A stretch of 36,907 bases of DNA, taken from assembly GCA_026390585.1 (NCBI GenBank), contig JAPLFP010000067.1, forward strand, positions 1 to 36,907, written 5' to 3'. How positions within the stretch are numbered: position 1 is the stretch's first letter; every line of letters starts with the position of its first letter. The notes below the pieces were generated by a model. It worked only from the letters and a program-made list of their open reading frames with translations. It was not told where the DNA came from and made no database searches. Shown one piece after another: positions 14,030-22,496 of this stretch. The position numbers were made by a program, and so were the translations under genes. Origin of the DNA: Ignavibacteriales bacterium. Its GTDB lineage: Bacteria > Bacteroidota > Ignavibacteria > UBA10030.

Positions 14030-15007
14030 CTATCTATGCCGAGCACTCGGAATAGCCAATCGCTTCAGCTTGTAGCGGAGTGTTTGCTCAGTCATTCCCA
14101 AGAACGACGCGGCGCGAGATTGGTTGAATCCGTATCGATCCAATGCCCTCTCGATGATCCCTTTTTCGATCACATCGAGAGAATTGTCGAGCACAAATTC
14201 CTGACCGCTGATGACATTGTTGATCATCTTCACGACTTCTGTCTTCTCGTCTGTCAATTCTGCTGGAAGAACGAACTTTCCTCCTTCGGAGAAAAGGATC
14301 GACTTGTCGATAACCGCTTTTAGCTCCCGAATGTTCTCCTTCCAAGGGTGCCGGACCAAAACGTCGATGGCATTGATATCAATCGCCACATCCTTGATTC
14401 CCAAGTCTTTGCTAATCTCATTGACGAAATGCTTCACCAGAACGGGAATATCGTCCGGGCGTTCACGCAGAGGGAGGACTGCTATTGATTCGAAGTCATT
14501 CAGCTTAGCGGCTAGGTCTTCATAGATCTTGTGAGCCGCGAGCAATTCTTCGGGAGGTCGCTTAACCGTGAGAATAACTCGTGTATTGACTGTTCTTCCC
14601 TCCTCGCCTCCCATTCGCTTTGTCTGTCTGTTGCGAATGAATTCCAGAATCTTCATTTGATTTCGGAAGCTGGCATCCTCGATTTCTTCGATCAGGACTG
14701 AGCCATTTTCTGCCAACTCAAACAATCCGCGTTTTGTAGTTGGGGGCATTCCAGGAACGCCCTTTTCAAAACCGAAGAGCACTGCTTCCAATTCGCGATC
14801 ATCGATCACGGAAGCATTCACCGAAAGAAATGGATGCTGTCCATTCGTGTCGCCGAATTGTTCCGAGTGGATTCTTTTGGCAACAATCCCTTTTCCGACT
14901 CCAGGTTCGCCAACGACCAAGATATCCTTTGAGCTTCTCGCCAGCTTCGCGATTTGCTTCCTCACCTGCTCAATCGATTTGCTTCTACCGATGATTGTTT
15001 CTTCCAT
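14030..15007 (-). CDS. NtrC-like AAA+ regulator lacking GAFTGA, with Fis-type HTH (325 aa)
   Basis: Central AAA+ domain of the bacterial enhancer-binding type: Walker A GEPGVGKG (33-40), a degenerate Walker B SVLIEEIE (103-110), RERPDDIPVL (181-190), HPWKENIREL (220-229), then a C-terminal Fis-like helix-turn-helix (about 290-320, RAASFLGMTEQTLRYKL). No receiver or GAF domain is present. Where activators have the GAFTGA loop that contacts sigma-54, this one has GVPGMP (83-88), so classical sigma-54 activation is doubtful. Last of three minus-strand genes; nearby (16414-16430) is a sigma-54-like promoter. Confidence 0.85.
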   Translation of the reverse strand: MEETIIGRSKSIEQVRKQIAKLARSSKDILVVGEPGVGKGIVAKRIHSEQFGDTNGQHPFLSVNASVIDDRELEAVLFGFEKGVPGMPPTTKRGLFELAENGSVLIEEIEDASFRNQMKILEFIRNRQTKRMGGEEGRTVNTRVILTVKRPPEELLAAHKIYEDLAAKLNDFESIAVLPLRERPDDIPVLVKHFVNEISKDLGIKDVAIDINAIDVLVRHPWKENIRELKAVIDKSILFSEGGKFVLPAELTDEKTEVVKMINNVISGQEFVLDNSLDVIEKGIIERALDRYGFNQSRAASFLGMTEQTLRYKLKRLAIPSARHR

Positions 15008-15031
15008 TGTTTAAACCTATCGAATACGAGT

Positions 15032-15211
15032 TCATCCAAAAAGTTTTAGAATGACTCTTTGAAAAAAGCTAGGCTTCGCCTCTTGGCGAACGCGGTGCAA
15101 AAAGCCTTCCATGAATCGCTTTCGGGTTAAGAAAATGGCGTACAACAAGATTATCAAAAGCGTCGCGCCAACGACTAATATGTTCAGCGTCAGAAACCAG
15201 TTCTCGCTCAT
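15032..15211 (-). CDS. Small membrane protein overlapping the upstream gene (59 aa)
   Basis: Begins MSENWFLTLNILVVG, with one transmembrane helix (about 5-28) and a basic C-terminal tail (RKRFMEGFLHRVRQEAKPSF). AAAGG lies 8 nt before ATG 15211. The gene lies 143 bp inside the 3' end of the 384-aa membrane-protein gene in another frame, and both frames look protein-like. The family is not recognised. Being between that gene and the AAA+ gene, it is probably co-transcribed with them. Confidence 0.55.
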   Translation of the reverse strand: MSENWFLTLNILVVGATLLIILLYAIFLTRKRFMEGFLHRVRQEAKPSFFQRVILKLFG

Positions 15212-16223
15212 AAAATTCGCCTTTGACGCTCGTGATGAACCGTAAACGGAGACTGAAGAAAAGAAGCAGCAGCACAAGATTCGTAAGTGTCAGATACCAG
15301 CCAATCTGGTGCACCTGAAGGAGCGTCGCATACTCGACCGACTTAATGTAGGCGTAGTTGTGCAGAATTTCAAGCGAGCAATAGGGAACAAACAAGAAGA
15401 TGATTTTTTCGATGTAAGCTCCCTGAGGAGGATCATTGTTGTACTGATAGCCGAAGAACAGAAAGACGAAAATGACACAGAGAACACTCATGTAGATGTT
15501 GTCAAGATAAAGAGGCTTGAAAAGCAGTGGCAAGAAGCTTTCCTCTCCTTGAACATACGGAAGCAGTTCGGCAACACGTCGCACTTTCTGGTCGTCGAAG
15601 AGAATGCCTACCTGTTGCCCATTCCTCCACACCCCCAGATTCGCGATTCCCGCGATTTCCTCGACAGATGGCTTCTCATTCCCTTCGGTGGACAGCTGCT
15701 TTATCGAAGCAACAACGGCTTTGAAATCAGTTATGTCCTCGGTAGTGTAAAGGTACTTCGGGTTCTGGAAGAATGGATGATTGTAGAATGCGAACACTCC
15801 CCCCACGATCAACAACGTAATGAGATATTTCCTTCTCGCTTTGAAATCGTTGAAAAGGGAGTCTATCACAACGTAGACAATAGCGAACGACAGCAAGAAA
15901 TAGTGTGTTAGTTCATAGTACTGGAAGAAAAAGAACTTCTTCCAACTGTCTCCAGAAAAAACTGCATATCCAATGAATCTGCTAACAAAAACAAAAACTA
16001 CGGAGACAAGGAAAAACGCTGCGAAATTCGCAAAGATCGCCTTGTTCGACTTGCTTGGCTCGTTAATCCAAACACTTAGGCACACCATGCCAAGGAGAAG
16101 GAATAGCGCATCGACAACAAGAGCACCCATGCTTGGGTTTTCATTAGGTATGAAAACTAGCAGAACCGAACCGATTGCGATTCCCAGTATCCAAGAAAGC
16201 CCGAGCTTCTTCAGAATTCTCAT
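15069..16223 (-). CDS. Polytopic membrane protein of unknown function (384 aa)
   Basis: About four N-terminal transmembrane helices (to residue 125), another near 133-150, a roughly 80-residue non-membrane domain (about 150-235), then three or four more helices and a soluble C-terminal tail (about 330-384). No family recognised and no enzyme motif seen. The middle domain carries charged residues (SVEEIAGIANLGVW, DDQKVRRVAELLPYV) and may be periplasmic, as in some sensor proteins. First gene of the minus-strand operon that ends with the AAA+ protein, so a sensing or signal-relay role is possible, without direct evidence. Confidence 0.75.
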   Translation of the reverse strand: MRILKKLGLSWILGIAIGSVLLVFIPNENPSMGALVVDALFLLLGMVCLSVWINEPSKSNKAIFANFAAFFLVSVVFVFVSRFIGYAVFSGDSWKKFFFFQYYELTHYFLLSFAIVYVVIDSLFNDFKARRKYLITLLIVGGVFAFYNHPFFQNPKYLYTTEDITDFKAVVASIKQLSTEGNEKPSVEEIAGIANLGVWRNGQQVGILFDDQKVRRVAELLPYVQGEESFLPLLFKPLYLDNIYMSVLCVIFVFLFFGYQYNNDPPQGAYIEKIIFLFVPYCSLEILHNYAYIKSVEYATLLQVHQIGWYLTLTNLVLLLLFFSLRLRFITSVKGEFYERELVSDAEHISRWRDAFDNLVVRHFLNPKAIHGRLFAPRSPRGEA

Positions 16224-16249
16224 TGTTCCACCCTTCGTTATCTGTGACG

Positions 16250-16278
16250 AATATAATATGGAATCGAGAAGTTGTCAA
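16250..16278 (-). promoter_or_regulatory. Sigma-70 promoter of the membrane-protein/AAA+ operon
   Basis: On the minus strand a perfect TTGACA (16278-16273), 17-nt spacer, TATATT (16255-16250). The expected transcript start near 16243 is 20 nt before ATG 16223. Confidence 0.75.
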
Positions 16279-16413
16279 GTGGAAACTCGCAGCTTTCTAT
16301 CTAGAGTGTGCTGCATCACCAGATTCGTAAGCCATTGCAGTACTTAGTGTTATGATGACTTTGCAGAACTACAATTTCAATTTTACAGCCTATTTGAAAG
16401 TTTTCGCTTGACA

Positions 16414-16430
16414 TTGGCACAAAATTAGCC
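16414..16430 (+). promoter_or_regulatory. Sigma-54-type promoter of the small exported peptide
   Basis: TTGGCAC-N7-GC: GG at 16416-16417 and GC at 16428-16429 with the required 10-nt spacing. One mismatch in the -12 box (TA for TT). The site overlaps the palindrome ATTGGC/GCCAAT (16413-16418/16428-16433), and AAAATTAGC is repeated 22 bp apart (16421-16429, 16443-16451), so a regulator may also bind here. Confidence 0.65.
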
Positions 16431-16510
16431 AATTTTTACGGAAAAATTAGCACATCAACTGCTATTTCCAGTGATCTATGTCACTATCATTGTTCCAGAA
16501 GGAGGCTCCG

Positions 16511-16708
16511 ATGTTCAATTCCAGAAACTCGAAGCGTGCCAGAGCGATCGCAGTTGCTCTTGCAATCACGATTGCCACCAACTTTGCTATCTCGTATGCC
16601 GAATCACGAAGTGGTGCCACAAAAATGCCAACGGCCCCGCCACCTGCAACGGGGATGAGAAGCGGTGCCACAAAAATGCCAACGGCTCCGCCGCCGGCAT
16701 TTAACTGA
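16511..16708 (+). CDS. Small exported peptide with duplicated motif (65 aa)
   Basis: A classic signal peptide (basic SRNSKRAR, hydrophobic core AIAVALAITIATNFAISYA, probable cleavage after residue 30) leaves about 35 residues. These hold two exact copies of RSGATKMPTAPPPA (33-46 and 50-63) joined by TGM. There is no cysteine, membrane anchor or sorting motif. AGGAGG precedes ATG 16511. The gene stands alone between a sigma-54-like promoter and a hairpin terminator. No family recognised; a secreted signal or surface peptide is one possibility. Confidence 0.65.
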   Translation: MFNSRNSKRARAIAVALAITIATNFAISYAESRSGATKMPTAPPPATGMRSGATKMPTAPPPAFN

Positions 16709-16810
16709 GCTCTCGTATGGACTGAAGAACACCACATCTGACTTGCCCCGTTTTCTTAAATGTTGGCTGGATGCGGGATTATTCTTCAGTGCCTCGGGTT
16801 ATTTCCCCCA

Positions 16811-16856
16811 ACTCCGATAGCATTCTGAACTCCCCACTCTCGAATGCTATCGGAGT
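16811..16856 (+). terminator. Hairpin terminator after the peptide gene
   Basis: Perfect 15-bp arms (16811-16825/16842-16856, ACTCCGATAGCATTC and complement), 16-nt loop, followed by a T-rich stretch ending GGTTTTC. It separates the peptide gene from the protease gene. Confidence 0.7.
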
Positions 16857-16863
16857 AATCTGT

Positions 16864-16892
16864 TTGGTTTTCCTCCGTCGCTTTTGTATATT
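16864..16892 (+). promoter_or_regulatory. Possible promoter of the M50 protease gene
   Basis: TTGGTT (16864-16869), 17-nt spacer, TATATT (16887-16892). The -10 is the form seen at other promoters here; the -35 is weak. Confidence 0.35.
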
Positions 16893-16937
16893 CAACCTGA
16901 GATCGCATCAGAATATTGAAAAAAAATCTCGGATTGA

Positions 16938-17987
16938 ATGAGTCAACAACTTCCCCAAGAAGACCCACAAGTTCACGATTTCCGTTCCCCTCGAAGCACC
17001 CCTCGAGTTGCTCTGAATATCCTCCTTTTCCTTCTAACCTTTTTCACGACAACAGTTGCGGGTGTCCAGTGGGTTGGCAAAGATGCGTTTGAGCTGACGA
17101 ACTTGAGCTACGGATTTCCCTACTCGCTTGCCATCCTGTTCGTCCTCGGGGTCCACGAGTTTGGCCATTACTTTGCAGCTAGATATCATCGAGTAGAGGT
17201 TACGCTGCCATATTTCCTTCCATTCCCACCCACTCCCTTCTTCTTGAACTTTGGAACGCTTGGCGCACTTATCCGTACAAGATCGGTAGTGCCAAGTCGA
17301 AAGGCTATGTTTGACATCGGCGTCGCTGGCCCGCTCGCCGGCTTCGTCGCATGTATCATCGTCCTCGTTCTAGGATTTCTCACACTCCCAGGCCGAGAAT
17401 ACATACTGGCGCTTCATCCTTACTACGACTTTTTGACTAACTCTACAAACGAAGCCCATGGGATCCCGTTGGAATTTGGCAACACAATTCTTTATCGCTT
17501 TCTCTCGTCAGTTTTTGCGGATCCTACCAGACAGTTCGTTCCTCCAATGTCCGAAATCTACCACTATCCTCTACTCTGCGTGGGGTGGTTCGGACTGTTT
17601 GTAACTGCCTTGAATCTCATTCCGATTGGTCAATTCGATGGTGGCCACGTCGTCTACACAGTGTTTGGTGACAAACATCGTTTCATCGCCCGATTCTTCT
17701 TCGTGTTCCTCCTCGTCCTCGGTTTGCCTTCGATCCTGGATGGTCTGATCCGAGGGATCGCCTCTTACTTCGCCACGCAGCCTCTCGACCAGGTGATCCC
17801 GTTCGCACAATACAGCTGGAGCGGATGGTTCTTGTGGGCGTTGATATCGTTCTACATGGTGAAACTCTATCATCCGCCAGTCCCCGATGAATCGCCTCTT
17901 GATCGAAAACGGATCATCGTTGGCTGGCTGGCACTTGTGGTATTTGTCCTGTGTTTCTCGTTCGCTCCATTTACGATTTCTCTTTGA
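16938..17987 (+). CDS. Site-2 protease family (M50) membrane metalloprotease (349 aa)
   Basis: Intramembrane zinc protease. HEFGH (residues 73-77) gives the two zinc histidines and catalytic Glu; NLIPIGQFDGGHV (226-238) supplies the third ligand, D234, and the conserved GPLAG motif is at 131-135. Around seven to eight transmembrane helices; no PDZ domain between the two motifs, which fits the short bacterial and archaeal-like group rather than RseP. Substrate unknown. It lies between the sigma-54 peptide and the Por-like operon and could cut a membrane-bound regulator; that link is only positional. Confidence 0.9.
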   Translation: MSQQLPQEDPQVHDFRSPRSTPRVALNILLFLLTFFTTTVAGVQWVGKDAFELTNLSYGFPYSLAILFVLGVHEFGHYFAARYHRVEVTLPYFLPFPPTPFFLNFGTLGALIRTRSVVPSRKAMFDIGVAGPLAGFVACIIVLVLGFLTLPGREYILALHPYYDFLTNSTNEAHGIPLEFGNTILYRFLSSVFADPTRQFVPPMSEIYHYPLLCVGWFGLFVTALNLIPIGQFDGGHVVYTVFGDKHRFIARFFFVFLLVLGLPSILDGLIRGIASYFATQPLDQVIPFAQYSWSGWFLWALISFYMVKLYHPPVPDESPLDRKRIIVGWLALVVFVLCFSFAPFTISL

Positions 17988-17997
17988 CGCTTTCCGC

Positions 17998-18026
17998 TTG
18001 ACTTTTTTCCATAAGGTGACTATCTT
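17998..18026 (+). promoter_or_regulatory. Sigma-70 promoter of the lipoprotein/Por-like operon
   Basis: TTGACT (17998-18003), 17-nt spacer, TATCTT (18021-18026). Transcription from here would begin near 18033, which excludes the ATG at 17887 as the start of the lipoprotein and gives a long leader of about 160 nt. Confidence 0.65.
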
Positions 18027-18195
18027 TATAGTGTGCAGTGGGTCATCCATCTCTTCCTCCACAACAGGACAGCTGACACAGGACGATTGCTACGAAGTAG
18101 ACGTAAACAGAACTAAGGGAAAGCAATCTTTGAGTCAGCTTCATCTTCTTCCTCGAACTCTTCCAGGAATATTCTCCATCAAGAATACGCGGAGC

Positions 18196-19053
18196 GTGTT
18201 CTCACGTTATTCATGTAGCAGATTGGCACGGCCATTTCTTTTCATTTCTCTTGTGTTGCTCCTCGGAAGCTGCGAGAAAGAAGACAATAGCCTTGTCGAT
18301 TCGACTGGAACACCTCCCCTCTTGACTCAAGTCTCCCTTGCACCGTCACAAATCAATAGCGACACGATCAATGTCGGATCGAATCGGCAACCAGACGACC
18401 TGCTGACGATCACAACTACAATCGTCGCGCGCGTACAGTCCAATTCCTTGCTTCCGACTTCGGTCAACTACTCTGTCAGCAGTTCTGACAGTCTCCGGAT
18501 CGTTTCACAAGGTGCGTTGCTGGACGATGGGCTAGTCCCTGATCAATCGAAGGGGGACGGGCTTTTCACGGCGAAGGCTTCATTTCAAATCAGACGTGTG
18601 CAGCTCGGCAAATATATTGTTGAAGTGCATGCTCAATCGCCCGACGGATATCGGAGCAATGCAATCATCACGCCTTTGGTAGTATTTCGCGACAATCACC
18701 CTCCCACCATTTCCGATCTTGTCGCACCCGAATCAATCCAGCTCGGCAACCAGTCACAAGTCCTGCTTCTCACTGTGAGAGCGAACGATCCGGATGGTCT
18801 CAGTGACGTTGTCAGAGTTGTCTTCAACTCCTACAAGCCTGATAGTTCGGCGTCTGGCAGCAACCCGTTCGTCATGTACGACGATGGATTGGCTACACAC
18901 GGGGACGAAAAAGCAGGAGATGGGATTTTCAGCCTCCTTATCTCCCTCCCAGCGAGCACTCAGGTCGGAACATACAGATTTGAATTTCAGGCGTTTGATC
19001 GATCAAATGAACCGAGTGATATCATCATCCTGCGGCTTTCGGTGAAACCATGA
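18196..19053 (+). CDS. Lipoprotein with two DDG-GDG beta domains (choice-of-anchor X-like)
   Basis: Signal peptide with lipobox LLLGS-C, so lipid-anchored. The mature part has two related beta-sandwich segments, each with a DDG-x-GD-x-GDG(L/I)F signature (LLDDGLVPDQSKGDGLF; MYDDGLATHGDEKAGDGIF), as in choice-of-anchor X or Ig-like proteins of Bacteroidota relatives. The start is unsure: no ATG lies after the promoter; GTG 18196 gives a signal peptide of normal length, with TTG 18130 and TTG 18223 as alternatives. The stop overlaps the next ATG (ATGA). First gene of the eight-gene operon; perhaps a surface partner of the following propeller protein. Confidence 0.65.
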   Translation: MFSRYSCSRLARPFLFISLVLLLGSCEKEDNSLVDSTGTPPLLTQVSLAPSQINSDTINVGSNRQPDDLLTITTTIVARVQSNSLLPTSVNYSVSSSDSLRIVSQGALLDDGLVPDQSKGDGLFTAKASFQIRRVQLGKYIVEVHAQSPDGYRSNAIITPLVVFRDNHPPTISDLVAPESIQLGNQSQVLLLTVRANDPDGLSDVVRVVFNSYKPDSSASGSNPFVMYDDGLATHGDEKAGDGIFSLLISLPASTQVGTYRFEFQAFDRSNEPSDIIILRLSVKP

Positions 19054-20618
19054 GGTTGATGCAAGTCATAGCGTTCTGCATTATCGTCCTCGCGATATCT
19101 GCGCAAGCCCAAGTCGTGAATTCATATTCGTTGACGGAGACACAACTCAGTTCGCTCCCCCAAAGCAACTCCATCTCACAGATCGTTCCTCGAGGGGATA
19201 CAATCTGGGTGGGATCAGGAAGAGGATTAAGCTATACAATAGATGCAGGGCGGAGTTGGAAGCTGTTTACGGCTTCCGAGACGTTCGACGGAAAGAGCGT
19301 TTGTGCTATCGCAATTCGCGGCAATGCCATTTGGGTAGCCTCAGAATACTCTGTTATAAATGACAACCAGTCGTACCAAACTGGAGGCGGCCTGCATTAT
19401 TCGACGGACCGTGGATCTACATGGACATTCCTGCCACAACCAGTTGACACGGGGAAAGTCGATACTCTGATCTACGGCCGCAATAAGATTCCCGCGCTTG
19501 CTATCACGGTGCCTCAACAAAACGTCACATGGGATTTGACATTGACGCAGAATGCGGTCTGGACAGCAAGTTGGGCCGGCATGCTCCGCAAATCGACCGA
19601 TCAGGGGAAATCCTGGCAGCGAATTGTCTTGCCGCCGGACAATCTAAATCAAATTTCGCCGTCCGACTCTCTCCACTTCTCGATGTCCAATGTGGAGAAG
19701 TTCTTTAAGAATGACTCTCTCTATAATAAGGACACTTTGCATCTAAGCAACAACTACCTAGTTTTTTCGGTCTACGCAAGCGATGATTCAACCTTGTGGG
19801 TTGGCACGGCAAATGGCATCAACAAATCAACTGATGGTGGAATCAGTTGGCGCAAGTTCAATCACAAGAACCAGCTAAAGCCTATCTCAGGGAACTTTGT
19901 GGTGGGCATCACGGAACAACGATGGAAGTCAAAAAGAATCATCTGGGCTGCGACGAGCAATGCCGTCGACCCTGATGAAAAAAGGGGTGTGAGCTTTTCA
20001 TCGGATGGCGGTGAGACTTGGGGAACGGCCCTCCTCGGGGACTTTGCGCACAACATCGCCGTCCACGATTCAATAGTGTATGTCGCCGCTGACGGGGGTT
20101 TGTACCGCTCATCCGACTTTGGCCAATCCTGGACTCGAGGTGGGACCATCGCTGATCCGACGAATTTTCAGCGATTTGCCTCATCAAAAATCACCGGGAC
20201 TGCGGTGAAAGGCGATACCGTGTGGGTTGGGGGCGACGAAGGACTCGCATTCACGTTTGACTCTCCAGCGCAGTCGTTTGGCTCCTCCTGGAGGGTTCTC
20301 AGGACCTATGTCCCTGTTCAGGCGAGTGGCAAAAGTTATTCATACCCTCTGCCCTTTTCGCCTGCAGCGGAAGTAGTTCGAATACACTATTCAACTTCGG
20401 AGAAAACGCTGCCGGTCACCATCCGAATATTCGATTTCGCGATGGCGCCGGTAAAAATCCTTCTGCGAGGTGCAACAAGGATCGGTTCTGTCGAGCATGA
20501 CGAAATCTGGGACGGGCGCGACGACCTCGGTCGGCGCGTTTCGAACGGAGTCTACTTTTATAGGATCGAGATCGAGGATAGCGATCCACAATGGGGAAAG
20601 ATCTTCGTGCTACAATGA
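19050..20618 (+). CDS. BNR-type beta-propeller with FlgD-like C-terminal domain (522 aa)
   Basis: Sec signal peptide (1-21), then repeated blades with the BNR/sortilin signature S-x-D-x-G-x-(S/T)-W (for example YTIDAGRSW, YSTDRGSTW, KSTDQGKSW, KSTDGGISW, FSSDGGETW, RSSDFGQSW) up to about residue 400. The last about 95 residues form a FlgD-like Ig domain (YPLPFSPAAEVVRI ... EIWDGRDDLGRRVSNGVYFYRIE), the tail often found on Por/type IX-exported proteins in this group. Coupled by ATGA overlaps to the lipoprotein before and the PorV-like protein after it, which suggests a cargo and its outer-membrane partners. Confidence 0.8.
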   Translation: MRLMQVIAFCIIVLAISAQAQVVNSYSLTETQLSSLPQSNSISQIVPRGDTIWVGSGRGLSYTIDAGRSWKLFTASETFDGKSVCAIAIRGNAIWVASEYSVINDNQSYQTGGGLHYSTDRGSTWTFLPQPVDTGKVDTLIYGRNKIPALAITVPQQNVTWDLTLTQNAVWTASWAGMLRKSTDQGKSWQRIVLPPDNLNQISPSDSLHFSMSNVEKFFKNDSLYNKDTLHLSNNYLVFSVYASDDSTLWVGTANGINKSTDGGISWRKFNHKNQLKPISGNFVVGITEQRWKSKRIIWAATSNAVDPDEKRGVSFSSDGGETWGTALLGDFAHNIAVHDSIVYVAADGGLYRSSDFGQSWTRGGTIADPTNFQRFASSKITGTAVKGDTVWVGGDEGLAFTFDSPAQSFGSSWRVLRTYVPVQASGKSYSYPLPFSPAAEVVRIHYSTSEKTLPVTIRIFDFAMAPVKILLRGATRIGSVEHDEIWDGRDDLGRRVSNGVYFYRIEIEDSDPQWGKIFVLQ

Positions 20619-21598
20619 GCAGGCGACAAACTACATATCTCGGAAGCTTCGCAGTCGTCCTCCTCGCCACTTGTTATCTCATGCCACTGGATGTTAGTGC
20701 ACAGAACAGCTACGCTCTCGGCGGACTCGCTGGTTCGGCCATGAGGATGGGCTTTGGGGCACGAGGCATGACGATGGGTAATAGTATTGGCGCAATGACA
20801 AACGAAGACGGACTCAGCTACTACAATCCTGCCATTGTCCCTTTTCAAACGGAGCGCACTGCATATGTTTCCACTGGTTTTCTGCCTTTAGATCGAAGCT
20901 TAAATTTCCTTAGCTACACTCAAAGCCTGAAACCAGCGGGAGGCTTTTCTCTGGCCATCCTCAATGCAGGCGTCACCAAAATTGAAGGACGAAATTCTGA
21001 CGGACTCCAAACGGAGACGTACTCCACTTCAGAAAATGAATTCCTCTTTTCTTTCGGTACAAAGATCCGACCTGATTTCGCGATAGGAGTTTCGGCAAAA
21101 ATCCTGTACTATTCTTTGTTTGAAGGTGTGAAAAGCACGACGGTGGGATTTGATCTGGGTATTCTCTATAAATTGAACGAGGAGTGGGCACTAGGTCTCA
21201 TCGTGGGAGATATCAATTCGAAATATAAGTGGGATACGTCTACATTGTACGGTCAAGATGGCAACACCACGATAGAGCATTTTCCTCTACGTCGAAGGCT
21301 GGCAATATGCTACACTCCTACCTACTTCCGAAGCAGGTTTTCGGGGGAAATAGAGTGGATTGGCTCCACCTGGCTTTCACGCGCCGGCGCGGAGATCCCA
21401 TTACACGACAATCTTACACTTCGTGGCGGAATTGACCAGGTCGCATATGATGGGAGCATCAATGCGAAACCGAGCCTCGGATTTTCCTTGCAGGGGCCTG
21501 TAGCGGCTTGGAAACCTATTCTGACCTATGGATACATTTTCGAACCATATTCGGCGGGAGGTATCCATATGTTGTCCCTAACGGTGGGCTTCGAATGA
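20615..21598 (+). CDS. PorV/PorQ-family outer-membrane protein (327 aa)
   Basis: Signal peptide (to about 30), then GARGMTMGNSIGAMTNEDGLSYYNPA, the hallmark opening of the PorV/PorQ family, and alternating beta-strands to an aromatic C-terminus (LSLTVGFE), consistent with a FadL-like barrel. In type IX systems PorV shuttles cargo from the translocon to the PorU sortase. ATG 20615 (ATGA overlap) is chosen over 20591. A second member follows directly; neither can be called true PorV from sequence alone. Confidence 0.8.
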   Translation: MSRRQTTYLGSFAVVLLATCYLMPLDVSAQNSYALGGLAGSAMRMGFGARGMTMGNSIGAMTNEDGLSYYNPAIVPFQTERTAYVSTGFLPLDRSLNFLSYTQSLKPAGGFSLAILNAGVTKIEGRNSDGLQTETYSTSENEFLFSFGTKIRPDFAIGVSAKILYYSLFEGVKSTTVGFDLGILYKLNEEWALGLIVGDINSKYKWDTSTLYGQDGNTTIEHFPLRRRLAICYTPTYFRSRFSGEIEWIGSTWLSRAGAEIPLHDNLTLRGGIDQVAYDGSINAKPSLGFSLQGPVAAWKPILTYGYIFEPYSAGGIHMLSLTVGFE

Positions 21599-22491
21599 TT
21601 CGGTATACAGTCTTTGCAGCGCTTCTGTTGTTTGCTCTCTCTTCCGCAAAAGGACAGGGATCTTCAACAAGCTCATCGCAGCTGAAGATTCCGCTCACAG
21701 CGCGATCGGCAGCACTGGGCGAAAGCACTGTCTCGGATCCCGGACAGTTCTCCTCCTGGTCCATCAATCCCGCCAACCTGTTCTCCGACTCCCCCCTGGC
21801 TATCGCGCTCACTCATTCGCAATGGATGCAAGAGATTCAAACTGAGTTTCTTGCAGCTCGAATTCCTATTGCGAGTGGCAGTCTCGGGATAGGGGTGTCG
21901 ACGAACAGCGTCCCCGGAATCGAGATCAGGGATGTTCCTGGTCCATCTCTCGGCACATTCAGCGCAAGATTCGCGTCATTCCAGATTGGCTATGCACAGA
22001 ATCTGACGGACGATATCATTCTCGGCGCATCCGCCAAGTACCTTTACGAAAAGTTATATGTCGACGAAGCCTCGGGTTTCGGATTCGACGCGGGCATGAT
22101 CTACAACACTCCTATCCAAGGCTTGAAAGCTGGATTCGCTGTTACCAACATTGGAGGGCTTCAGCAATTCCAGAACGATCGTTCTGATCTGCCCACGTTT
22201 TCACGCATCGGTGCTTCATATGCCTTTCGACGAGACGACTTTGATTTCTCTGTGTTAGGAGCCTGGGCGCACAATCTTCGAGATCCTGAGAATCATGCGC
22301 AGGCAAGTCTTGAAGCCTCCTACAGTCAGAAGGTCTCGTTGCGTTTTGGGTATCAAACCGGATACGAATCCCGTGCCCTCTCTGCCGGCATTGGAATTCG
22401 TTTCGAGTTTATTCAACTCGACTACGCATATGTCCCATTTGCACTCGGACTAGGCGACAGTCATCTCTTTTCACTCGGATTCCAATTCTGA
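21595..22491 (+). CDS. PorV/PorQ-family outer-membrane protein, second copy (298 aa)
   Basis: Signal peptide (1-21), then LTARSAALGESTVSDPGQFSSWSINPANLF, which parallels the GA-x-MGN-NPA opening of the preceding gene, and beta-strands ending in LGFQF. Probably an outer-membrane barrel of the same family but clearly diverged. ATG 21595 overlaps the preceding stop (ATGA); the upstream ATG at 21508 would read through the neighbour. Two tandem copies behind a propeller cargo suggest a dedicated secretion or anchoring set. Confidence 0.75.
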   Translation: MIRYTVFAALLLFALSSAKGQGSSTSSSQLKIPLTARSAALGESTVSDPGQFSSWSINPANLFSDSPLAIALTHSQWMQEIQTEFLAARIPIASGSLGIGVSTNSVPGIEIRDVPGPSLGTFSARFASFQIGYAQNLTDDIILGASAKYLYEKLYVDEASGFGFDAGMIYNTPIQGLKAGFAVTNIGGLQQFQNDRSDLPTFSRIGASYAFRRDDFDFSVLGAWAHNLRDPENHAQASLEASYSQKVSLRFGYQTGYESRALSAGIGIRFEFIQLDYAYVPFALGLGDSHLFSLGFQF

Positions 22492-22496
22492 TCCCT

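Noticed and set aside
15309-15911. 200-codon plus-strand ORF opposite the membrane-protein gene
   Set aside because: The minus strand shows regular transmembrane segments and a proper promoter; the plus frame is a charged complement without a start site.
16471-16704. Alternative Cys-rich frame over the small exported peptide
   Set aside because: It lacks a signal peptide and ribosome binding site; the duplicated motif is preserved with mostly synonymous changes in the chosen frame.
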